DNA of 64,000 bases from Mytilus trossulus (Eukaryota > Mollusca > Bivalvia > Mytilida > Mytilidae), in NCBI RefSeq assembly GCF_036588685.1, contig NC_086374.1:66090457-66154456 (forward strand). The letters are read 5' to 3'. Below, one piece after another: positions 45,871-58,000 of this stretch. The position numbers and the translations under genes are program-made. The first letter of the stretch is position 1. Each line of letters opens with the position of its first letter. The notes below the pieces were generated by a model. That model did not search any database, was not told where the DNA came from, and saw only the letters and a list, made by a program, of their open reading frames with translations.

Positions 45871-46125
45871 ATTCATAAAGAAAACACTGCTCTTTGAATT
45901 ATGTAGAAAAGCTTATAAATGTTTATCTTGTTTATTGTAAATATTTATTTTAATCATTTACCAAATACAATGACTAATATATAATTTTATATTTGACCCA
46001 GTTTTACTACTAATGGATATAAAAATCATTCAAATACATGTACAGGTAAAACAACTTTTTTTTTTTAATCTATATCAAATCAGACATAGACAAATTTTCA
46101 TTACAGCATAAGCATATTATTAGTT
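45871..46125 (+). other. TRAF 3' flank
   Basis: Probable 3' UTR and flank. No clear isolated AATAAA was picked out in the first 200 bases beyond the one overlapping the stop codon (AAATAAATTC). Confidence 0.4.
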
Positions 46126-47017
46126 ACATAGTGTGCTAGTGACCTAATACAGTATATATGTGGTCAGTAAATTCCATATGGGGTGAGAGTGAAGCTTGAA
46201 TCCCCATATAGAATTTACTGACCCTTTATATACCACTAGAACACACCCGTGATATCGCGGGTCCATGACTGAATTAAAATACATAACGATGCGTATGCCT
46301 TATTTTAGTATTGGTATTGTCATCTGATAAAGTCATGCCGATTATAAGAGGTCTTATAAGATGCAAAAGTTTTCTCTACTTTCAAATCTTTCTGTTTGGA
46401 CCCGTCGACCTGGAACCTATCAATTATTGGTAATATTAATAATTTGGAAAACAAAAGGGCATGGAATGGAGTATCTTTTACTCAACAGTATACAGCAAAA
46501 TTCTAAATACACCATTTGGTAGTGCGCCTGTCAGATGCGGAACGTACAGATAAGGTAATAGTTAACAGGTGAATATACTATTGGTATCGGTGTCGGATTC
46601 GATCCGGAACTTCTTAATTATTGGCAATATTAATTACGTGGAAAACAAAGGAGCCTGGAGTGGTGTAATTTTTAATCAACACCATTGTACTATATTAGTT
46701 ATATGTAAAGTTGAATTCTTTGATTCATCGTTTTTACGTGATGACGGCTGACAAATTGGACCTCGTAATTTTAGTATTATAGATACTGTGGATTCATTAA
46801 TATTCGTTGGACACCAATTTTCGTGGATTTCGTGGGAACAGGGAAACCACGAATTTAAATGTTCAAGGAATTACAATTTATCTTAAGGAATGTATGGGGA
46901 CTATGACAAAACCACGAAATTAGATATTCACAAATATGCAAGTTTTACTCAAACCACGAAAATTGGCACCCACGAAAATAAATGAATCCACAGTATTACG
47001 TCACTAGCACACTATGT
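46126..47017. mobile_element. TIR element ACATAGTGTGCTAGTGAC with nested MITE
   Basis: ACATAGTGTGCTAGTGAC at 46126-46143 is exactly complementary to 47000-47017. Inside are a hairpin (GTCAGTAAATTCCATATGGG and its complement near 46160-46235), two direct repeats (about 46395-46490 and 46605-46690, both containing TTATTGG.AATATTAAT), and a CTGTGGATTCATT MITE next to the right end. No transposase frame. Confidence 0.75.
46786..46993. repeat. CTGTGGATTCATT MITE, copy 4 (nested)
   Basis: 208 bp with perfect 13-base termini and TA on both sides, six bases from the right terminus of the surrounding element. Confidence 0.85.
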
Positions 47018-47285
47018 TATGAATATTACCGACTATCTTAACGTGTGAAATTTAGACTAGTGACCTATCAAAATTAGCAAGTCTTCAATGCTGTTAGCAT
47101 TAAGAAACTACTTCCATTGATCCTACCAAAACAGATGCCAACAAAAACAACTTGCAATTGCTAGATTTAAATATGTTTTATGAATTTATTTCAATCTTAA
47201 TCAACAATTTATTTCAATCTTAATCAACAATTTCTTCCTCTGTTGAAACCTTAAGAGTTTTTCTCGGTACTGTTTTGTTTTTATA

Positions 47286-47415
47286 AAGGTAAGTAACACC
47301 ACTACTGTGTATGAAATAAGCGCTGCCTCCCTTCTTACCTTATATGGAATATGAAGGGATGTAACACCACTACTAACCGCGTATGAAATAAGCCCTGTCT
47401 CCCTTCTAACCTAAT
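47286..47415 (+). repeat. Tandem duplicate of about 65 bp
   Basis: GTAACACCACTACT, GTATGAAATAAGC and CTCCCTTCTTACCT recur in order starting near 47290 and 47358. Confidence 0.75.
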
Positions 47416-48306
47416 ATCAAATATACATGGTCTTTGGGTGGAAGCTTTTAACCAATCATATTCCTAGAAATGTATAGGAGGTAAGACAAGTCTATTTATG
47501 TTTCGGGTTATACATGTATGACCGTCTGCATTATGTCAAGAAGATCTTGTAAGACATGGTGTCAAAACTTACTGCCTGTTTGTATAAATAATATGCAGCT
47601 AAACTTAAATTGGTCAGGAGGTTTGTGTTATGGGTAAATAGTTGAAATTTTTTTTAACATATATGGTATTTTATAAAACTTTAATCTATTAAAAAAGAAA
47701 ACTGTTCAAATTAAAAATATAGTAATGCAGTTTTCCATATTTTAAAAATTAAAACAAAGTAAACAGGGAAGATATGTCAAATTTGTGAAATGAAAAAGTT
47801 GCTGAAAGATCTTGATTCTAATTGATATTTGGAAAATTTATAAGTGAAAGTGGTTTATATTATAAAACAAATTTTTTGATGGATGTTGACTTAGAGTATT
47901 AAGAAAACATGTATTAAATAATGGAAAAAAACCCTTAAAGAAATGGAAGTTGGCCAGAAGAAAGGTTTGCAAGAAATATTTAGTGGATCTGCTTTTTTTA
48001 TGATAAAAAATGTAGAATCCTCTTATGTAGTTCGAGTTTGTATATATTTTACACTATTGTTAGATCTATTACATTAAGTTTTTATTAATTAATATTATGT
48101 GTTGAACAGGTTGAAAAACTTAAACACGTAACATTAGAAATTCCCTGTAGACTGATGCAACACAAACCTATCGCCATGATTACCAAACATTGCAATGGCT
48201 TGAGCTGTTTATAATGGAGACCATGAAAAAATGTGCATAATATTTCATAAAATTGTACAGAAATCAGTGATTTGAATTGTTTCAATTAATTTTACGTTCT
48301 TATATA
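47416..48306. other. No gene seen
   Basis: AT-rich. The minus-strand frame at 48085-48285 has no recognised feature. Confidence 0.4.
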
Positions 48307-48509
48307 AGGGCTATTCCAGAAAAAAATGTATGGGGAGGTTGGAAGGCACATTGTATTAATTATACATTATACATGGGTGATGGGTATCAGAGCATCTTTT
48401 CACACTATAATGCACTATAGTTTTCAATTACAATTGTCTTGGTGGTGGGTGCTGACAAAAACTGCCTTCCAACATCCCCCCCCCATACATTTTTTTCTGG
48501 AATAGCCCT
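48307..48509. repeat. AGGGCTATTCCAG MITE
   Basis: AGGGCTATTCCAGAAAAAA at the left and TTTTTTCTGGAATAGCCCT at the right. The inverted repeat extends about 42 bases inward through CATACATT/AATGTATG and the G/C runs. 203 bp. Confidence 0.85.
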
Positions 48510-50536
48510 AATTATATCTTATCATTTCACGGTACAAAATAAAAAACTTATAATTGTTAAAGTATATTTGTATATGTCATAATTATATACTTTTCATAAG
48601 ATAGTCAATATAAAACATGGTGTGTTGTATTTGTTAGTTTGTTTTCTCTGATTATGTTATGGATTATTTTTTTTTGTGAATATTGTGCTTATTAAGATTT
48701 TTTAACCTGTTTGTACATATACTTAGATTGTACTATGTTATGTATATATATCTATATGTGTTTTTAATTGCTATTTGTCCACTTATATGGATAGGTACAT
48801 AGTTGATTAGTAGCTTGATAGATTTTGCAAATAATTAAGGATGAAGAATTCAAATTGTCTTGTTTTCAAAGGAAAAGTGGTTAATGGGCATATAATTTTT
48901 AACACTTAATCAATCACAAAAATGATAGTGAATTTAAAAAGCAATTTAAATTCAATTAAAATCACTAACCTGAGGATAATAGGCCCAAGACCACAATTAA
49001 TGACCCCGCTTTTCGTTGTCCACGAATATATTTCCTTTTAATTAGAGTGTATTTTTCCTTAATTTTTTTTTTCTTTCCGTTCTTCACTCATTTCTTAGAT
49101 TTTTTTGGGGTGGAAATGAAATAAGAGAGGTGAAATAAATTTTTGGATGTTGTATTTTAACTGATTTTGATATGGAATGAGTGATTAGGCCAAGTGCAAA
49201 AAGGTCATATTTACAGTTTTCGGAACATCTCTTGACTTGTCAATAGGGGTATGGATGTGTATTGGCTAAATTTGTAAAAGTGCTTGTTTCAATCTTTTTG
49301 AATTTTGGATATCTATTTGGACTAGGACTATACATTACACACACAAAAAATTTGACAAAAGTGGTTTGTGCAATTTTTTTATTGATACAAAATGTTATAA
49401 AGAACTGATAGAGGAATTAATTGTGGTCTGTGGCCATAAAAAATCTTATGACATGTCATGCCATAAAAATTCTCTGTCACCAATGAAAGCTACGTAGCTA
49501 CCTCCATTGATTTTTGCTAGACTGATCTCTGACAAGTCCTTTAAAAAAAAAATCATCATTTTCTCATAGAATTTCCTTAGATGAGTTTTTGTAAATATTA
49601 GACAATCCATTAATGTTAATGTTAACTCTTATGATATTTTTAAGTTCACAGATTTTTGATTTTTTTTTTTAAATTCCAAAAATATGCAAATTATATGTAA
49701 CAGAGCTATATTTTGTTGCTGATGCAGTAATCATTGGGAAAGATGCTGCCACAAAGTTTACTATCTGTTGCAAAATTTAAAGATCATCCTTTTCCTAGAC
49801 CTGAGAGACCCAGGGTTGCTATTAGGTGTAAATGGCTGTAACATCTTTTGAAAAAGGATCTCGGCAAATACATTTACCACAAAAGAGCAAAACTCAGACA
49901 GAACAGTGTTCTGGGAATGACGGTTTACAAATCTGCAATTCTACCTACAAACTGATCTTTAAAGCTAGAAAACATATAAAAAAACTGTTTAAGATGAGAG
50001 AACATCTCTAAATTTTATTATCAATATCATACAGTTAACCTTTAAAGGTTATTATGTATGAAGTGCAATTAATTATCTTAGATGCTTTGTGTCTGTTAAT
50101 TTTATCAAATATTAAAAAAATAGCTCATTTATTAGAGTTTGCTAAATTTTTACTCATTACTTAAAAAGTATCTGTCCAGCAATAGAGCAATGTTTAACAG
50201 CTTCTCTACGTAAACAGTTGTAAAGTTAGTCTTTGATTAATAAAAGTGTTAATGTATTGATGTAATCTAAGATTTTATTTTAAAAGTATGTATAAAACAC
50301 AATAAGTCTAATTATAGTGATAGGTATCATACATTATAGATGGAAATATTTATTCTGAAACTGTTTATTAAGATTTTATATTAAATGTGGTGTTTAACAA
50401 ATAGGCATACGCATTTGTTGATTCTGCTTATTATTGACTTGCACTGTGAGTTTTACAAATAAAATATATTGATGGTACTGATACTTTGAGCTTTTTTGTA
50501 TGGTGTTACTTGCTAGCAACTGTTTATATATAAAAA
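48510..50536. other. No gene seen
   Basis: AT-rich with no recognised motif. Scattered phrases near 49790-49860 recall the CCAAGTGAGC repeat family but are too decayed to delimit. Confidence 0.4.
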
Positions 50537-51060
50537 AAAAAAAGAAGATATGGTATCATTGCCAATGAGACAACACTTCACAGGAGACAAAATAACTCAA
50601 AAATGTACATATTTAGGTCACTGTATGGCCTTAAACAATAAACAAAGCCCGTTAGTTCAAAGGCAGGTCAAAGTGAGCTTTTGTATTTGCTTGATGTCCA
50701 CCGTTGTTGTTTGTTAGCAGTTACCAAAATACTACACTTACGGTACTGGATCCATAGCAACCAAACATGTTTACAATCATTATATTGCGGTATCTAGTTT
50801 AGTAATTGAGTTGATGATCTTCTCTTCCAACCATCTTGGTTGAAACTGCTAAAAATAGAACATAGGGGTTACATGCAAGATTTCTCTTTTTTAACTGCTA
50901 AACAAGAACAAAATAGAACATGGTAGAAAGGTTCTAAATGATGGACTATTCTAACTGTCAATACAAAAACCGTTAGATGACTCCATTTTGAGTTATTTCC
51001 TGTGATTGCTAATGTTTACCAATTTATTTTTGGCCTATTATCTGGATAACATTTTTTGAT
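50537..51060 (+). repeat. Two joined repeat fragments
   Basis: About 50537-50660 is a GATGTGGTATGATTGCCAAT copy (AGAAGATATGGTATCATTGC). From about 50668 a decayed member of the CCAAGTGAGC family begins (AAAGTGAGCTTTTGTATTTG, then GGTTACATGCAAGATTT). Confidence 0.55.
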
Positions 51061-51474
51061 TCTGAAATAATCAACAAAACATGATTGAATTATAATTCAA
51101 ACATTTCTTTAATTGTGGGTAGACTCAGAATAGGACTTATTGTCTCTTAATGACATTTTTTTACCATTATTTTGTTGGCTGAGTGTAAAGTAGACACATT
51201 TGTAGGAGATACAAAAAATACTGCCAAAGCAAACATTATCAACATGACAAAAACTAAAGATATATCGATTTTGCTGAAATTCTTACACAACTTCTCATAA
51301 GAGTTATTGACATCAATGATGATCTTTACCCAAAAAGTAAAATCACAAGAATACTGAACTAGGAAAATTATTAGCTTAAACGGTTGAGTATTTTCACTTG
51401 GAAATTCAACATTTAGCCTCACGACACGTTATACAAAAGGGGAAAACCTGGATAATCATAGGTCTGTTCTATGT

Positions 51475-52930
51475 TCCTTTGGAATTTCAACCAAAGATAA
51501 AGAACTGGAATCGGATACCTAAACTACATAAGTGACAATACAAACAACGGTATATTATTGGGTCTTCCAAGTGCTCCACGAAACCTCTTTCTAAATTATT
51601 AACATCCATTGCATAGCAATCAAAGCCGGGCTCCAAAGTTATTGTGAAACTGCCTTTTCTAGAGGTGGCGTGAATTAGATGTGGATACTAAAAGATTCCA
51701 CAGATCTTTTAGAGTACATACAATCTAAGACTCTTATCTTGTAATAGTATTGAAACATTTGACTTTTCTACACTTTAAACAAGTATTCCCCATACCAAAC
51801 AGAAAGACAAATTGAAAGAGTTGGTATAATTGTGTTTCATTAAAAAGAATGGCATAGGTAGATACAAGCATCTTGTCTTGGGGAGGGATAAATCCTACTT
51901 TGTAGAGAATCACTCTGATTCAAACCAAAAATTTTCTGAAACTGACATTATCAAGATTCTTGATTTCTTGATTGACAACATATTTGTTACGTTTGGAGGA
52001 CGTGTTTTTCATCAGACTCGGAATTTCAATGGGAACCAAGTGTGCCCCTCTTCTTGTCGACTTGGATTTTTTTATAATTATGAGTCTGCATTCATACAGG
52101 AAGTTCTAAGGAAGAAAGATAAGAAATATCCTTTAACTTTACGTTCCGATATATAGATGATGTTCTCTCACTAAAGAATACAAAATGTAGTGACTATGTT
52201 GAACGAATCTATCCCATCGAACTGGAGATATAGAATACTACAGATACAGCTAAGTCTGCCTCATATCTTGACTTTCATCTAGAAATTGACAATGAGGGTT
52301 CGTTGAAAACAAAACTTTACGACAAAAGAGATTTCAGCTTTCCGATTGTGAACTTTCAATTTCTTTGTAGCAACATTCCAGCAGCGCCTGCATACAGAGT
52401 ATATATCTTCCAATTGATACGATATTCTCGGGCTTTTATTTCCTATCATGATGTCCTTGATAGATGATTTCTACTCATAAGGAAGCTATTAAATCAAGAG
52501 TTCCTAATGGTGAAGTTGAAATCATCCCTACGTAAATTTTACGCCATCACGAGTTGGTTGACCGTTATAGAAAAACCGTTTTACAGATGTTATTGGTAAT
52601 TTTCCTTATATATTAACTACAATACCCTTTCCCTTTTCACGAATATGACCTACCGAATTAGACTATTTACCGGATGTGTTATCATATAAGCACGACTATG
52701 GGTGTGACATGTGGAGCAGGATCATCTTACCCTTCCGGAGCACATGAGATCACCCCTAGTTTTTGGTTGGTGTCGTGTTGGTTATTCTATAGTTTTCCAT
52801 GTTGTGTCATGTGAATTATTATTTGTCTGTTTATCTTTTTTTCATTTTAGCCATGGTGTTGTCATTTTATTTTCGATTTATGAGTTTGACTGTCCCTTTG
52901 GTATATTTCGTCCCTTATTTATAGGAGTTA
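51475..52930 (+). pseudogene. Decayed Penelope-like reverse transcriptase and 3' tail
   Basis: Conceptual reading across stops and shifts shows, in order, FDFSTL followed by a stop where Tyr is expected, then SIPHTK, an intact stretch at 51830-52050 (KHLVLGRDKSYFVENHSDS), YIDD at 52150-52161, LDFHLEIDNEGSLKTKLYDK, and CSNIPAAPAY. This order belongs to the reverse transcriptases of Penelope-like or related non-LTR elements common in marine invertebrates. At least three in-frame stops and several frame changes are seen, so it is dead. The region from about 52560 to 52930 (GGAGCACATGAGATCACCCC, ATGAGTTTGACTGTCCC) is the usual untranslated tail of this repeat. The exact class is inferred. Confidence 0.7.
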
Positions 52931-52934
52931 TTGC

Positions 52935-53290
52935 CCGTGTGTATATGTTGGGAAAACCCTGTTGATGATGAAGAGAAAACATCTTTAATAAAGACAACAG
53001 TAGTTAACCGCTGTTCAATAGTCATTAATCGATTCCAAGTCATATTAGCTGATTATCAGAATAAATTCCCTGTTTTGGATTTATCGACCCCTCTAGGAGT
53101 AATAGCCTTTTATAGTCAATTTTTAACAATTTTTTGTAATTGTTTGTAATCTTTTACAAAAATCTTCTTCTCTTAAACTACTGAGACAAATTTGACTATA
53201 CTTGGCCATAATCAGTATTAGGTTATATAGTTTAAAAAAAAAATCCGATGACCTCGCCCTTTAACCATCATGGCCGACATGTTTAGAATA
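52935..53290 (+). repeat. CCAAGTGAGC family fragment
   Basis: Contains TTTATAGTCAATTTTTAACA, ACAAAAATCTTCTTCTCTTA and TTGGCCATAATCAGTATTAG, shared with the fuller copy at 60737-61860. Confidence 0.65.
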
Positions 53291-54154
53291 GAACATGAAC
53301 TTTTACTGTTGAATGGTTTTATGTGATAACCGTTTGACGTGCTCGATACTTGTACATCTCGTCAATGTGTTTGTATTGGCTTTCATTTTTTAGAGGTTCG
53401 TTTTATATATGCGACTTTTTGTATTTCTTTTGTTTTTATAACGTGACTGTACTTGTCAGTATGATATTGTTCTATTATATGTCATTATGATATATTTCTA
53501 TTATGAATTACAATATTCGTTGAACCACAAACGTCAAAATCATTCAATCGCGTAGTGGAATTAACTGTTTTTGGATTCTTATACATTCTATATATAACTT
53601 TTGGACTAGTGTAAATCTCGGTCTATTTTCTGAAATTTATTCTTACATACTTTTGATTTTTTAACCCTGTATGCTAACATTGCCTATGTAAATTTTAAAA
53701 TTGATTGTATGCACATTGAACGACAAAATTATGTGACGTATAAAATTTTCTGACGTCAGACACTCAAATCAATTAATGTGTTCGTAGATAGTAGATGTTT
53801 TTGTGTCCTGTTAAATTGTTCCTTTTAAAATTGTTATACGAGCATGTCTGATGTACCCATATGTTGACTATTTTATTTATTGTGTCTGTATATTAAACGC
53901 ATCATTGTAAATATAACGGAATTTGATGAGACTGTCATAAAGTGGGAGGGTTAGCGCTATAGAACTAGGTTTAATCCACCATTTTCTTCATTTGAAAATG
54001 CCTGTACCAAGTCAGGAATATGCCAGTTCTTGTCCATTCGTTTTAGATGCGATTTGTTATTTGATTTTGCCATGTGATTATGGACTTTCCGAATTGATTT
54101 TCCTCTAAGTTCAGTATTTTTGTGATTTTACTTTTTTCTTCCCTTAAATTTTAG
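53291..54154 (+). repeat. Dispersed repeat tail
   Basis: Ends with GTTAGCGCTATAGAACTAGG, CCTGTACCAAGTCAGGAATA, TTGTCCATTCGTTTTAGATG, GGACTTTCCGAATTGATTTT and TTCAGTATTTTTGTGATTTT. The same closing blocks recur at 58570-58710. It looks like the 3' tail of a retroelement, with parent unknown. Confidence 0.6.
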
Positions 54155-54365
54155 ACGAATCCGACAACCCGCTGTTGGATTGCTGCCCTTGATTTAGTAA
54201 TTTTACAGAAATTTTGCAGTTTTTTGTTATTATCTTAGATATCATTATAATTTCTAATATTTAATACTATAAATTATGATTTTAACCTTACTTTACATAA
54301 TATTCGAAGCATCAGTAAATACAGGTACGCGACACAGGCTCTTGAAAACCTCAAGTTAAAACATC
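54155..54365 (+). repeat. CCAAGTGAGC family, 3' fragment
   Basis: ACGAATCCGACAACCCGCTG, GTTATTATCTTAGATATCAT and GCGACACAGGCTCTTGAAAA match the end of the copy at 60737-61860. Confidence 0.65.
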
Positions 54366-54857
54366 CAGCAGCAGCTGCATCGACTTAATTAGTGGTTTTA
54401 AAGAAAATCTCACCGCAAATATCAGTTTATAAAATCCTTTGTTTTCAAAAACCTGCTTTAGAAAATCCGTAGTTTTTCCAATTATTTAAAAAAAAAAATC
54501 AAAAATTAAGAAACAGAAAAAAAATTAGAAAATGAAAATGTTGTTATTTCTTATAACACGAACACTGGCAATCGCGATGTTTTCTTGACATTGGCCGGTG
54601 ATGTCCAGTGGTTGGAAGAAATCATCAAAATTGACCACTTATAATTTAAAACAATGAATTTCAATGTAATACTATTATGTTAAACGGTTCATAAAATATT
54701 TCTTATTGTCATTGTTACGAATAATCTTAAACATAAGTATTCATAATTTTAAACGCGTATTTAGCTGGGGAAAATTCATTGTCAAGGTTAAGTTTTTAAA
54801 GAGCGCACCAGCTGGTAAATATTTTTCAAATACACATTCTTGTTTACTTCCTTCATA

Positions 54858-55033
54858 ATGTGTGACAGAATGGCAGACGATACTTTTTGCGATGTTGAAA
54901 AAATGATAAATGATGGTCTACATAGTATGGTCCTTGCAATAGGGTACAAAGTTGGAATCGTTTCTGTTATAATGGATACAGTCGAGCCATGTACTGCTGA
55001 AGAAATTAGCAGTAAGGCCAATTTGAATAAACG
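54858..55033 (+). CDS. Methyltransferase exon 1
   Basis: First ATG in a frame open from 54819 to the donor ACG|GTAAGA. Encodes MADDTFCDVEKMINDGLH and the start of the winged helix. It ends two bases into an Arg codon. Confidence 0.82.
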
Positions 55034-58000
55034 GTAAGAAAAAGACCAATTTAAATTCACGAAAACAATCTCCTTATTTAATAAACAGTTCTATTTTGAA
55101 AAAAAGGAAAGCTGCGAAAGTGATATTTTGGGATGGGGGCTGAGTTTTTTGAGGGGCTTATATACATTTGGAACACATAAAGTGTTATGTATTTCATTGA
55201 TAATTGATTAACTCACATCAGATATAATCGCTTACTTACATTATTACAAATATCAACATCAATAAAGGGTCGATGGAAAAGGAATATACTATATTTATCA
55301 AATTCAATTGATATTGGAAAAATGTTTATCATTCAAATACGGTTTAGATTTAACAAAATTGAAATAGCCGTCTTCACACTTATAAAACCAACCTTTACGA
55401 AGGTATGTTTATGTAGCTGGACTGAATGCATATTCTCAGTTATATCTGGTCGCCATATGGATGACACAAATAATGATTGCCTGTTTTGTGCACGTTAAAG
55501 ATGGATTGCAAAAATTCTTTGAGCGGTCCGTAGCTCCCATTTGCATAGGAAAACTTTGTCTCCTCTTGCAAACTTTTTTTTAAAAATATTTAAAGTTGTA
55601 TTTGACACAAATGATCCAATATTGAAAAAAAATAAACAATACATATTATTATTTTTTTTATTTCAAATCTATATCCCCAAAATTTTCTGCCTATACTAAT
55701 ATTAATCGTGATTGATTAAAACTAGAATGGAATAAGCAAGTTTCTGCAATATTGATATTGATCAACTATAACACAGTTTTAATTTAGAGATTTTAATATT
55801 TCATCAGGTATGTAGAGGAATGGCTGATTTGTATGACTGCCAAAGGGGTTGTGAAAATAGATGATGGAAAATATTATTTTCCAAATAAGAAACAGATACA
55901 CGAGGCTGCATTTGTATCCACAATGCTCCCAATATTTGCAGAATGCTTCCCAGATTTGGAAAAAGTTATGAGAAATAAGACAGAAAATAAAGGTACTCAT
56001 TAATCATGTGATTTATCTATATGTGTATAATTTGTCCACCAACCAAGTTATAATATTGAATGCATTGATCTACATTTTCTTAGTGGGTTTATGCGATATA
56101 AACATCGGTTAATACTATTTCTAATTGATAGATAGTGTACTAATTCTCTGCGTTTGTTATAAAACCTCTGACCACACTGCATCATAATATCATATTCAAG
56201 TTGGGTCAAATGTATGGACTATATTACATAGTGTAGCCGCCCATACACACGTATTGGAATTCTATATTCTTTTTGATAAGCCCTGTGACTATGTTAAAAT
56301 ACCATACACAGGAGCCGTATTTTAAGAGTTATGTGCAAAGAACTGTACAAGTCTAATGAATTAAGTTTTATTTGCTTTTTTTTTCATCCGTTTATATTTT
56401 GCATATATATATAGATATACTTATTTAGTTCTTTCTTAGAATTATAAAGTCAACATTGTTTGATCAAAAAAAATTATTATGTCTCAGCAATAATTTTTTG
56501 TTTATCCTCTTCCAATTCGTTGTATTACGCATTATAAAAAGAATAAATATAAGTGTAACCTTGAATTTCATGGGTTGATAACCTCGTCTTATGTAACCTT
56601 GTCTTGAAAACGGAACAAAGTCTTAGGCTATCAGTTTTCAAGGACATTAATATAAAGACATGTAAACATGGTAAGTAGGAATTGGTTATTTAACATTTTT
56701 TGTATTAGATTGTCGTACCCTTTGTTGTGTTTATCCTCATGTATTATGTAGGATACAGAGGTTGTAGTTAAATTAAGTATGCTTTAATCATTTACACCAT
56801 GCTAATTAATCCGGTCTATGCTAAATGATATTTTCAATATTCTGAAATAAAGATTTAATTAAAAAACAATTTCCATTGCAACTAATATGGAGAAAAGTAT
56901 CTTGCAAAATAGTTCTAGATCCAGTTGCATTTTACTTTTGATAAATATAAAAAAAAGAAGATGTCTTATTATTGCCAACTCTCTATGAAAGACCATAATA
57001 ACAGTACAACATAAAGCAAAGCATGATATCTGTTTAATGATATTATGGTATAAAGCAAAAGGCATACAGACAGACTCGTATTTCCTACTCATGCGATTAA
57101 CCTTTTGCTGTTATTTCATTTATAAAAGCTGGAATACTGGAGATTATATTTCAGACATAATCACATACCTTAAATCTTATATATTTTACGACACAATGTT
57201 TAATAGACGGAATATAGATATAGAACCTATCTATGAAAGTATTATATAAATTAATACAACGATTACGAGCTAGATATTTTTAATGCAAACGTTTATCATC
57301 AATTTCAAATTAGAAAAGATTCAAAAGTTAAGCCTTAAATCCGGTTTAAAATTTATAGCTTTACCTGAGATGCTAATCCTCAGTTTCGATTAGAAGGCTT
57401 CAAGATTATAATTCAATACGCCATACGTGCGTTTCGTCTATATAAGACTCGTCAGTGACTCTCAGATAAAAAAGTTATAAAACCAAACAAGTACAAAGTT
57501 GAAGAGTATTGAGGACCCAAAATTCCAAACATATATGACAAATACGCCTAAGGTAATCTATGCCTGGAATACAAAAAAAATCCTTAGTTTTTCGAAAAGT
57601 TTTGTCAACAGGAAATTTATTAAAATGACCATATAATTGATATTCATGTCAATACCGAAGTGCTGACTACTGGACTGGTGATACCCTAGGGGACGAAATG
57701 TCCACTAGCAGTGGCATTGACCCAGTGGTGTAAATAGTTATTAAAGGTACCAGGATTATAATTTAATACGCCATACGCGCGTTTCATCTATATAATACTC
57801 ATCAGTGGCGCTCAGATTAAAATAGTACAAAGTTGAAGAGCATTGAGGACCCAAAATTCCAAAAGTAGTAAGATATAAGACATTGAAGCATGTTTCTCGT
57901 GAGTTGAGATAAAGACACATTGTATCGGTCATGTAGGTCGTGACTGTTAACACAATACATCCACATTAACTTAGAGAAGAATTTTTGCGTTTGAGGAATA

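Noticed and set aside
52711..53149. Two plus-strand frames with hydrophobic stretches
   Set aside because: They fall in the untranslated tail of the decayed retroelement and in another dispersed repeat.
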